From assembly GCA_964606505.1 (NCBI GenBank), contig CAZSGM010000002.1:138568-202567 (forward strand): a stretch of 64,000 nt of DNA, given 5' to 3'. Below are positions 24,917 through 36,000 of the stretch, one piece after another; within the stretch, counting starts at the first letter, position 1, and each line of letters opens with the position of its first letter. The notes below the pieces were generated by a model. That model had not been told where the DNA came from. It saw only the letters and a list, made by a program, of their open reading frames with translations, and did no database searches. Source of the stretch: CAKVOD01 sp964606505 (GTDB lineage: Bacteria; Bacillota; Clostridia; Christensenellales; UBA1242). A program made the position numbers and the translations under genes.

Positions 24917-26404
24917 GTGGAAGACGAACCAATGAAAGCCAAAACAACTGCTAAAGCGGTTACAAAAAAGACGACCGCAAAGTCGTCTGCGACTAAGACA
25001 AGTACAACCAAAGACAGTGCCGCAAAAGTAAGTACGAAGAAAGCTGAAACGGCGAAGAAAACGGAAGTAAAAAACACAGCTAGCAAAACTACTGCTGCAA
25101 AAATCGCTACTAAAACGGCCGCCAAAGCTGCTGCAACGCCAAAAACTGCTGCTAAGGTTGCCGAAACTAAAGTTGCGACTAAAACTGCCGCTAAGTCGGA
25201 AGCAAAGTCTGCTTCTAAGCCTGCCGCTTCAAAGGCAACAGCTAGCAAGACAACTAAAACGGTTGCTACTAAGGAAAGCGCGGCAAAGCCTGTTGCACCA
25301 AAGAGTGTTGCTACTAAGACTGCTACTTCCAAAACTACCAAAACTGCTGCTCCAAAACTTGTGGCGGAAGGCGGGGTTGAGGAAACAAGCGTAAAAAAGA
25401 GCGTTACAAAGAGGACGTCTACGCCAAAGGCTACCGCAACGAAAGCCGCAGGGACAAAAGTGGCGACTACCAAGACGTCGGCAAGAAAAGTTGCGGCGCT
25501 AGACGACGAGGCGCCAAAGGCAACAGCGCCAAAGCCTGCACCTAAGCCAGCAATGCCAAAGGCGCCACCTAAGGCAGGTGGAGCTGCTCCAAGTGCACCA
25601 AATGCGGCACCAAACGCTGCGAACGCAGCAAATGCTGCACCAAAAGCGCCAAAGTCAAATGTTAACGAGAATATGACGACTGAGCAACTTAAGCAAGCTG
25701 AGTTGCAGAGCGTAATGCGTGAAAGCAAGGGCGGAAGCGACCCTAAGAAGAAGAGAACGGTTAAGAAACTGTTGTTTGCTCTTGTATTGGTCGCAGTTGT
25801 TGCGGCAGTCGGTGTCGGAGCTGCGGTTTTAATCCCTATGCTCGTTGGAAACACGACTGATTACGAAATAAATGTTGAACTCAACAAAGATATGCAGTTT
25901 GGCGAGGATGTTCGCAGTTTTGAAGAGGCTGTAGTTGACTACCAATTCGGCGACCCTATTCAAAGAGGACTTTCAGTTAACAACAACGGCGAAGGTTCAG
26001 TGTTCATTTGCTTTAAAGTCGAAATTTATGACAAAAACGAAGAGGATACTGGATTTGTTATTGATATGCAGGCAGTGCCAGTTTTGCGTGATGGACTTTG
26101 GACGATTGGTACTGTAAATGAAAATATCAACGGACAAGGTAACGCTAACTCAATTTACTATTACTATAACAACATTCTTACTGAAAAAGATGGGAAAGCA
26201 AACACAGCAGTTTTGTTTAGAGAATACGCCGTAACAGCAGCAACTGAAATTGCTAATAGTTACGCTAATAAAACAGTTACTTGCAAGGTTACTGTTAAGT
26301 TCGCAAATGCTAACGTTACAGCACTAGCTTCGCACTCCGATGAATGCTGGCGTCTTGCGCCTGACGCTTGGAAGCAATCAATGCGTACAAAGGCAGGAAA
26401 TTAA
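24917..26404 (+). CDS. Membrane protein with histone-H1-like Lys/Ala/Thr cytoplasmic tail and TasA-like exterior domain (495 aa)
   Basis: The start is GTG at 24917: AGGAGG (24904-24909) is 7 nt upstream, better placed than for the in-frame ATG at 24932. Residues ~6-250 are almost only Lys, Ala, Thr, Ser, Val and Pro, with repeated KTxAKxAxTK-type units and a Pro/Ala-rich end, like eukaryotic H1 or bacterial AlgP/HupB tails. A basic stop-transfer signal and one membrane segment (~285-311, VAAVGVGAAVLIPMLV) follow. Outside is a ~185-residue beta-rich domain with SIYYYYNNILTEKDGKANTAVLF, the YYY...L..G..T pattern typical of SipW substrates. With Lys-rich residues before the membrane segment, the tail should lie in the cytoplasm, where it could bind nucleic acid. 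That role is inference. Confidence 0.78.
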   Translation: MEDEPMKAKTTAKAVTKKTTAKSSATKTSTTKDSAAKVSTKKAETAKKTEVKNTASKTTAAKIATKTAAKAAATPKTAAKVAETKVATKTAAKSEAKSASKPAASKATASKTTKTVATKESAAKPVAPKSVATKTATSKTTKTAAPKLVAEGGVEETSVKKSVTKRTSTPKATATKAAGTKVATTKTSARKVAALDDEAPKATAPKPAPKPAMPKAPPKAGGAAPSAPNAAPNAANAANAAPKAPKSNVNENMTTEQLKQAELQSVMRESKGGSDPKKKRTVKKLLFALVLVAVVAAVGVGAAVLIPMLVGNTTDYEINVELNKDMQFGEDVRSFEEAVVDYQFGDPIQRGLSVNNNGEGSVFICFKVEIYDKNEEDTGFVIDMQAVPVLRDGLWTIGTVNENINGQGNANSIYYYYNNILTEKDGKANTAVLFREYAVTAATEIANSYANKTVTCKVTVKFANANVTALASHSDECWRLAPDAWKQSMRTKAGN

Positions 26405-26644
26405 TAATTAATATTTAAGTGTCAATTTAATGCGCAATTTAATGATTTGCTAATTTTATTGGTGAGGCATTTATTGATTAATTGTGTAATATTTAATTTT
26501 ATGGAATATTAATAAAATAAATGCAGTTTATTAATTAAATTTTATTGTTTAATTAATAAAAAATTAATTAATAATAAAATAAATTTAGAGATTAATTTAA
26601 TAATTAAATTTAGAAATATTTTTAAAATAATTTAATAAATAATT

Positions 26645-26688
26645 AAAGAAATATCCTTTTTAAATATTAATTTAAGGGATATTTCTTT
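26645..26688 (+). terminator. Terminator of the H1-tailed membrane protein gene
   Basis: AAAGAAATATCC (26645-26656) and GGATATTTCTTT (26677-26688) form a perfect 12-bp stem with A- and T-rich flanks. A second stem, GGCAAAAAT with ATTTTTGCTC, lies near 26780-26804 and is followed by T5. Confidence 0.65.
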
Positions 26689-26905
26689 TTATATTTTAAA
26701 TGGTTAATTGGAAATATTTTTTGGGGGTTAATTAAAAATAATTTTATTTATTTTTTAAATGCAAAATAATAATCAAAAAGGGCAAAAATATCGCATTTTT
26801 GCTCTTATTTTTATGATTAATTGAGTGCATTTTTTTATTAATTTACAAATGCAAAAAAATAAATAAAATATTATTAAAATAAAGGCAATTTGACGAGTAT
26901 TTTAA

Positions 26906-26935
26906 TTGACTTATTAGCGTGAAAATTGGTATAAT
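26906..26935 (+). promoter_or_regulatory. SigA promoter of the giant lipoprotein gene
   Basis: TTGACT, 18-nt spacer, TATAAT. The predicted leader is about 135 nt long and contains an imperfect inverted repeat (GGGCGTTTTTTTAG with AATAACGC). Confidence 0.7.
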
Positions 26936-27075
26936 ATTTTTGAAGTATAAGTGGGCGTTTTTTTAGAAAAAATAACGCTAAAAAATATTATTTTGCTGTA
27001 CTCAAAGAATAATAAAAATAATTTATGAAAAAACTATAACAAAGCGATTTTTTGTTATTAGATTTTGGAGAACTT

Positions 27076-30000
27076 ATGAGAAAAATTTATGCGCTATTGT
27101 TGACTATTTTTGTTGGGCTTGCGTGCACGTTCGCTGCGTGCGGAGACCCATACAAAGATATGAAAATGGAATTGATTTCCGAGCAGAGTGTTGAAATACT
27201 TTTGACGGAAAACGTTGAGGTTGATGTACCTGAGGGAGAATTCGACCCGAATACTGCGGAGGTTAAAGTAAAAATCTCGGGGGTAGATGAGGACATCTCG
27301 AAAGAGGTGTTGTTTACATCAAGCGACACATCCAAACTAAGGGTTAAACATACTGAACTTGTGGACGATGTTACGACCGCGGAAATTGTCGCTTACAAAC
27401 CCGGTAATGTTGACCTTTACATAAACTCCAAAGAGGGCGGTAAGAAGTTGACTGTTAGGGTCAACATTGTGCGCAAAGTTTCAGCGGTAGCGTTTGACGC
27501 TTCCTACGCTCCTGCGGTTGTTGCAGGCGGGGCGACGCTCACGATTGACACGACAAAACTTTTGTTCACACCGAGCGACGCAAATGTTAGAGACTGTGAA
27601 TTTGCACTTGTAGACGCGCTTGAGGGTTTCTCCATTGACGAGAACGGCGTTTTGACAGCTGCAAATGAGTCGACGGATTCGGTTAAGGTTAGGGTTACGC
27701 CCAAGTTTAGAGAAACGGACGAAGTTTATGCGGAAATCGACGTTAGGGTTTTGCCGAAAGTTGATAACGCAGATGTTGGTTTCAGTGGAACGTTTGGAGA
27801 CGGGGAGGAGCCGCTAACCGACAGAATGCAGTGGGTAAAAAACGACCCGACGAAAAGTTATTACACCGTTACATTCAATCACACAAACGAAACGGTTAAG
27901 GATAGACTGCGCATTCGTGCAAACATCTCAAACATTGAGTTTTTGACTGAAAAAGAATCATCTCGCACAAATACATCGGTAACACTCAGTCCAATTGACT
28001 CGGGGGTTGTGCGTGTTGATTTTGAAATTTATTATTCTGGGTACGAAGATTTAGTTGTCGCAACGCGCAGCATTGAGTTTGAAATTGTTGACGCGGTTAC
28101 GTCAATCAAAGCAAACGATTCGGTGAGTGAAATTACGATATTTAACTCAACTGAAGGTAACGCTAAATACGGCACTGAGTTAGTTGTAACACTGGCGCCA
28201 AACAGTGCTAGCAACCGCAAATTTACATTGGAAATTGAACAAAGCGTAAAAGACCGCTTGTTTATTGTCGACGCGCTCGGCGGTAAAATCGGGAACGAAA
28301 ACGGCGAAATTGAGAGCGGAACCAAAATGCGTCTGAGCCACGACGGGTCAATGGCAAACAACGAGTTTACGTTTAATATTTGCCCAGTCGGCGAAGCTCT
28401 TTGCGAGAAGTTTACAATTAAAGTTAACTGCTTAACCGCGGTTGCTAAAGTCAACGTTGATAAATCGGTAATGCTTTGGTACAGCGAGGCGGCCGCTGCG
28501 GGTGTTGATAGGGAACTTGAGTACACAATCGAGCCAGAGGGCGCAAAGAAGTCGACGGTTGAAGTTGTTTCGAGTAACCCTCAAGTTGCGCAAGTTTACT
28601 TTGACCAAGCGAGCGAAACGCACAGGATTAAGGCGCTCAACACTGGGTTCTCAACCTTGACATTCTTGGTTGGCGGGCGCAGTTTTGCGAGTACATCAGT
28701 TGAAGTTGTCGCTCCGTATGAAAATTTCTTTGCGCGCATTAATTCACCAAAAGATGATAGGAACGTTATTGAGCGCAAAATGAGTAACGTTAATCACGGC
28801 GACGACGTTATCGGACAAACAGTGCAATCGGCAATTATTGAGGTCGGTGGGCGCGTTAAAATTAACGTTGACAGTTATCCTGCGACAGCAAAAATTCAAA
28901 GTGTTGAATACAGGATTGAGAGCGTCGACGGGATAAGCGCGTCGCGTGCGAAGATTGTTGACGGCTATCTGATGGCGGAGTCTAGCATTGAAAAGTTTAA
29001 TGTTGTCGTGAAAGTTATAGGGTACACATATGACCCAGAGACAGGAAGATTGATTGCGTCAGAGGCAATGGAGAAAGTAATTTCGTTCGCAGCGATTGTT
29101 TCAATCCGCTCAATTTCACTCAATAAGACAAATATTACGGTAACGGACTTCAACTCACTTGGTATCGCCGAAGTCGAAAAATCGAGAGAAACGCTTTACG
29201 CGTCAATTACTCCTCAAAATGCTACAGTGAAAGCGCGTAACGTTCAGTGGAAAGTTAAGGAAACCCAATATCAAGACATCATCAAGGTTCAAGAGGATGG
29301 CGGAGTGCTTGTTACGGGTAAACTGCTCGGCAGCGACGGAAACTCAAGAACGGTAACCGTTATTGCCTCGATTACTGAGTACTCAAAAACGTATTCGGCA
29401 GAGTGCTTGGTTACCATTAAACGCGCGAAAACTGTCGAAAACATCTTACTCAGCGATTACGACAACGCGCGCGGCGTGTACTTAAGGAGTACCAACGCAA
29501 CGGCGGGCAGCAGAGATAGTTACCAAATTAGGGCAAGCGCAGTTCCTGCTGACGCGGATAACACTAACTTTGTTTACTGCGCATTTGATATTACAAAAAC
29601 TTCGGATGTGGATAACTGGTTTACAAACGAGGCTTATTATACAAGGGCGAATGAGTCTACGCTTATTGATGTTTCAAGTACGGGACTCATAACGCCAAAG
29701 AGTGGCGCGGGAGGCTATGCGGTCGTTTGGGTAATCCCTGCGGACAATATTAAGACTGACCCAATTAACTACGCGCAAATTACAATGAAAAGAGTAGTCC
29801 TTGTTAGGATTGCGGACGGGTCGGTTGATGCGCCATATGAAATTTTGAACTACACCGACTTGCTCGCTATCAATACGGCACTCGACAAGTCATATGTGCT
29901 TGCACAGTCTGTCGATTTGTTGGGCATTACTGACTTTGCGCCAATCGGCTCCAAGGATAACCCATTCACGGGGACTTTGAGCGGCAAGTATGTTACTACC

Positions 30001-33000
30001 GACGGCAGAACTATCATAAACAGCATTACAAACCTCAGACTCAATGTTTCGGGCGAAAACGGCGGCAACTACGGGTTGTTTGCAGCGCTCGGGGACGGCG
30101 AGGCGGCGGTTAGCACTGCAAAGGTTTCAGATTTAACAATTTCTTTAATCGCGAGCAATTTTGAGGTTGCGCTTGCGGCGGGCGAAAATGCGTACTACGG
30201 CGTTGTTGCAGGTGTCAACTATGGCGAGATTACCAATGTAAAGGTTAGATTTAACGCAAGCTTGACGATTAAAACGACAAAGAGCGGCAGCGCAACTTTG
30301 GTTGGTTACGCAATTGTCGGCGGGGTGGCAGGCGTCAACTATGGCGTGATTAAAAACTCCGCGAGTGTTACTTACAGCAAGTTTGGTGTTGTCGTTGACA
30401 ACGCTTCAACGGCAGGCGCAAAGATTGGCGGCGTTTGCGGCGAAAACAGAGGACAAGTGCTGGGGCAGTTCTACTTTAGTGGCGACTTGTTGACTCCATC
30501 GACTGCGGAAGTTTCTTACAACGTCGACTACAATGACGAAACAATAAATTCAAGCATATACCTAACTAGCACAAGCCAAAACACCTACATTGGAGGCATT
30601 TGTGCGGTTAACCGCAACATCATTAACGGGGCATACTCCTCAGCAGTAATTTCCGCACCTGCAAATGTTGGCGGTATTTGCGCAGATAACTACGCAAGCA
30701 TTTTGAGTGTTCGCTTTACTGGATTTATTAAAGCAAACAAAAATGTCGGCGGCGTTGCAGGTGTAAACAATAATGGAACGATAACTTTTGGTATCGTTGA
30801 AATTTGCGACGACAAGGTTCACTTTGAAAATTACGACAACTCAGCGGTCGAAAATTACGGCGGCGTTGTCGGCTCAAACGTATCAGGACAAGTTAAGTAT
30901 AGTTTCATTAACTCATACAGCGCACAAAGAGACGTAAACAACAATAATAAAGACTTTAACATTACCTCAACGAGCGTTTCAAGATTTGGTGCGTTCGCTG
31001 GGCAAAATATGGGTACAATAACAAAGAGTTTTGCTAATGTCCAATTGAATACTAGTGTGCAACACATTTTTATTGGCATAAACGGCGGTACGGCTTCAAG
31101 TTGCTACACGCTTTCGTACGCGGGCGACTATGTTTCGACCAATCAAACAATTTATAGCGAGACAGCGAGCGACTTTACAACTCAAGCGGGGATGAACTTC
31201 GGTAAGAAGATTATCGTTATCGGCAGCGACGTTTCCGAGCGCGGGAACGTGTTGTTGACTGAAAGCCCTGAGAGTGTGGACGTTAAAATCTACGGTGAGC
31301 TAAATAAGGCAAACCGCGGGAAAACTAACGACGGCAATAGGTACTACAAAAACAGCGATAAGCAGTTGATTTTGTTCTACAACTCAGGCTCAGCCGCAAC
31401 TGAGGCGCACAACACATACAAGTTGAATAATCTATTCAATGTGGTTGTAACGCCAAACACTAACAGAAACAAAAACATCGTCGTTAGCGTTATTGAAGGA
31501 CAAAACATTGTCGACGTTGAGGGCGCTAACATCATAACAAAAGGGCGCGGGCGTGCAGTGCTAAGATTTGCGTGCGACCTAGACCAAAGCGTTTACGACG
31601 ATATTGAAGTTTATGTTGATTACGGAATTACTAGCCTAACAGTTGAAAATATTTCTTCAAGACAAGAAGATAACCAAATTTATAACGAGTTGAAAATGTC
31701 AATCGAGTCAGTGTTTGACTTTGATATTGTTAACCACAACACTGAAATAAGCGGGAATGCTCAAAACAATTTCGCAGCACTCAGCAGCGGTGGGTACTTA
31801 TTCTGGTTTGACGAGATTGATGTTGCTGAGTTTGATATGGCGATGGCAAATTCTGAAAAATCCGTGTTTGTTGCATATCAGAACAGCAAAATTATGAGAG
31901 CGTTGCGCGCTTGCACAAGTAGTGCACGTATCTATCCGTACATTTCGGCGCAATTTAGCAATGGGACAAGTGTTGTTGAAACAAAGGTTGTCTTGTCCGA
32001 TATTTACTACTCTTACGACTTGATTATTTATCGAGGGCTTAGCAACATTGATTTGCAAAGTTCAAGCGAAGAAATTATGCCTAATACAACGCTCAACTAC
32101 AACGTTGTTTTGACTACCGACCTAACATCTGATAAGGTTGACTTTGTTAGAATTTACAATGGCGAAAAAACAAGTGAAAAACTTGAAAACGGCGACTATG
32201 AGCAGTTTAACTATAACATCGCAACGGGTGCAATTGTAGACGCGCTCACGGGGCAGGCTAATAAGCAGATTTCTCAAAGGTCGAAGTTTGAAATGCAGAT
32301 TTTGAGCGCAAACTTTGACGATGTTAACAATGAAAAAACTTTCGTGTTTGAAATTATCCCAAGTAAGGCAGTTGATGGCGAACTTGCGATTTTGACAAGC
32401 GAAGTTTACACAATTGAATTTGGCGTTACGTATGCAAACGGCAGCCAAGTTACAAAAACTTTCCAATTGACGATTAAGCCACAAGCATTGTCAAGCATTA
32501 TCGTAAACCATTACAACGACGGCGCAGACTTTGACGTTAATTTGACGGGCGCAGGCGAAGAGGTTTCTCAAAAGATTATTTCAGGTCAATACGGCTTGCT
32601 CGTTGTCAATGTTTGGCCAGAATACAGCGTGTTTGATAGGCTTGAGATAGTCAGCAGCGTTGCACAAGGCGACGTCATCACCTTTGAACAAGTTTACTAC
32701 AATGTAGACAACAACAACTATGATACCAAGGTGCAAAATACGCAACTTGTTGAAAATGGTATCAGCGTAAAACGTCAGTCAACAAAGAAAAACGTTGGCG
32801 GGCAGGACGAGTTTGCGTTCGACGGTAGGATTTTCTTGCGAACACTCACGGGGTCGATTGTTGCAACAGGGCAAGTGTTTACCGTTACAATTTCAGCATA
32901 CTACGAAAATGCAACAACGCCATATTTGACGCAGAGCATTGAGTTGACTGCTCTTCAAGCGCCTTACCTTGAATTTAACTTGACAAACGGAAGAAATTAC

Positions 33001-36000
33001 AAGAGTTTGGGGCACGAGTACTATATGGCTTACAGTGTTGGGGCGGAGTTTACCGCAGTTACCGACGCGGCTGTTAACGCAACGACGGGGATTGCAAGTA
33101 GGATTACTGACGAAAACGGAGACGTAGTAACAGACGTGGCTCTTACAAAGGTTGGAGACAGCGTCATTGCAAATGGCAGACAAACACTTAAGTACATTAT
33201 CATTGCTAATGACAAACTTGAGGTTGGCAAGGTTTACAATGTTGAATTGGTTGTAACGCGCACAGTGGGCGGCATAACGACAAAGACAAGAATTGTCAAC
33301 AAATTACACATTGTCGACTTCCTAATTGTGGGCTTTGACATTGTCGACGGCGAAACGGGCGAAGTGCTTGTTTCAGACGGAACACTTTCTCAGCCACTTT
33401 CAACTGTCGGCTGGCAGATTGTTATTAAACTCAAAACTCTCTGCAGCGACGTAAAACAGGCAAACGTTGTTAAAATTGAGGACCAACTCAATGGTAAACA
33501 AAAAATAGCAGGGCGTTACTACAACCCTTGGAAGTATAAAGTTTTGTCGGGTACAGGCGTTGGACAGTTCGCGACAATTGACAGTGCGGATGTTTCTAAT
33601 AACTTTACGCTTGTAAACACAAACGACGGGCAAGGTTACCGCCTTATCGGTAGAAATATCGCAAACGTTGACACATTGATGGCAGATTTTAGTTACTACT
33701 ACAATGATGGAAAACTTGCATTGCAAACGTCAGTCCTCGACCCAATCGACGGGAACCCAAGCACGCAGTTTAGGCTTGACTTCTCGCTTTCGACCTCAGA
33801 GGACCACCCGCTTCCAATTTACAACAGGGATGAGTTCCTTGCAATGGAAGAGGGAATTGACTACATTTTGCTTAACGACATTGACTTAGGATACAGTTAC
33901 GTTCCACTCAATACGGCGATTAATTCGCTTGACGGGAACGGTTACACAATTTCAATTCGCTCTTTCTCAACGGTTACAGACGATGCGAGCGCGACCGCGA
34001 TTAACTTAGGGCTTTTTGGCACAGTTGACGCGAGAACAACACTTAAGAACGTAACCGTTAGACTGGCGCAAAAGATGACCTACGACTTGCAAGACTACAC
34101 AACAGTCAACTTTGGCGTCATCGCGGGCGCAAACGCGGGGATAATCACTAACGCGTGCGTCGACCAAGAACTTGACGGGACTGAATTACTTGAGCAAATC
34201 ATCTTAGTTCAAAGTTCGTCTGAGACCTCCACAATAACTGCGAACATCGCAGGGTTAGTTGGGACTAACTCGGGAACAATAACCAACTCACGCGTTGAGT
34301 GTTTAAACTTGACCGCGAGCGGCAACGTAGGTGGTTTGGTTGCACAAAACTCAGCAACAATTTCAAGTTCGTACGTACTTGAGCCAGTTATTTCAAGCAC
34401 AAGCGGAATGACGGGCGGGTTTGTCGCAGTAAACAGCGGCGAAATCAACACAAGTTACGTCCGCGGTAGATACGTTGAGGACAGCCTTAGAGCAAATAAC
34501 GGAAACTATGGCTTGCTTGAAACAGTTGGGCAAGTTGGTGGATTTGTATGCGAAAACTATGGCACAATCAACGATAGTTACGCAAACATCAAAATCACTT
34601 CGCAATTTAGAAGCGCAGGCTTCGTTTACAAGAACGGCGCTAGAAGTGTAATTTACAACTGTTTGAGTTTGTCGGATATTATCCAAAACAGTATCGCGCA
34701 TATGCCGTTTGTTGGTACCGACTCGACCGACCGCTTTTTGAACGAGGGGACGTTGACAAATGCGTACTACTATCGTTACAGCGACGAAAATGGCAATGGC
34801 GATAGGTTTGTTGACTACGACATCGACGGGAACAAAAACCCAGCGCAAGTTATGGCGGCGGATGACCTAAGAACAACCACTTCACTTGCGGGCTTTGCGT
34901 TCAGTAACCAAAGTGCGGAGTTCTCAGGCGTTTGGGTTCAACCAACAACCACCGAGTCTGCATACTTTAACGCAAGAACAAGTTTCGGTGCAGTCGGAAC
35001 AATCGCGGGCTTTGAAAAACTTTCGTTTAAGGTAGGCGTCCCTGAACTTGTTGCGCCTAACGTAATTGCAAGAAGCGTGCGCCGTATCGACAAAATCGAG
35101 ACAAACGATACGACAGGCGAAAGCATCTACAACTATACCTATGTTACTCAAAGCAACTTTAATGTCGCGGAAAACGAAAAGTATGGTTGCGCTTACGGCA
35201 CAATCCACAACCCAGCGTTGATTGGTTCAGCGAAAGACTTTGTTTCGACATACGAAGTAACAAACAACGGCAATTTCGTTACTAAGTCAAGTATGAATAG
35301 CCGCGTGATTAAAGATGTTGACTTCTCAGAATACGAGGAAGTTCTCAAAACGCCAAAGGTTGATTTCTCAGGCATAATTGAGGGGAACGGGCTCGCAATG
35401 AGAAACATCTCTGTCGTTTCAAATGTGGACGAAAAGGCAGACAGGTTTGGATTGTTCAAGAGCATTGTTGGCGATTCAAATTCTCTCACGAACAACATCT
35501 CAGCAGTTAAAAACTTACAGTTTGAGTTCATTGAAGTTAAGTCAGCTTCAAGCAACATCGTCGGAAGTGTTGCAGGCTCACTTACAAACGCAAACTTGAT
35601 TGACATCAATGTTTTAGGTAACAAAGTTGCAGTCAAGGGCGCAAACATTGTCGGCGGTGTCGTTGGACTTGTCGACGGGAACTCAAAACTCTTCCACATC
35701 ACAACCAACATTTCGGTTAACAGTGGTTACAGGGATTCGGGGAACGAGTACATTGACGTCGACGACGAAACGCGCATTAACACTAAAAACGCGCTGTACG
35801 CAAACGACTCAATGTTCTACGGGGCGGACGACTTGCCAGAAACAAATACAAAGTTCATTAAAAACCTCTATGAATACGTAAGTTACGCGGGCGCAATCGC
35901 GGGCGTTATCGACACAAAATCGGACGAAACAATAATGGAATGCTACTTAGCGCCAAATGTTTATGACGTGAGTGTCAGTGGGAACGTCAAGGTTATCGGC

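Larger units (their letters stand above)
26405..27075. other. Very AT-rich intergenic region, 671 nt
   Basis: The stretch is dominated by TAATTAATTAAAATAA-like sequence and carries no reading frame of note. It contains two hairpins (about 26645-26688 and about 26779-26804) and one strong promoter at 26906-26935. It is the longest non-coding stretch of the window and sits directly upstream of the largest gene. Confidence 0.7.

Noticed and set aside
24917..25650. Calling the Lys/Ala/Thr tail a true histone H1 homologue
   Set aside because: The likeness is compositional; no winged-helix globular H1 domain is present.
24886..25854. A 322-residue minus-strand frame opposite the H1-like gene
   Set aside because: It is the antisense image of GCN/AAR-rich repeats, which read Phe/Val/Ala-rich on the other strand. 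No ribosome binding site, and the plus-strand gene has ideal start signals.
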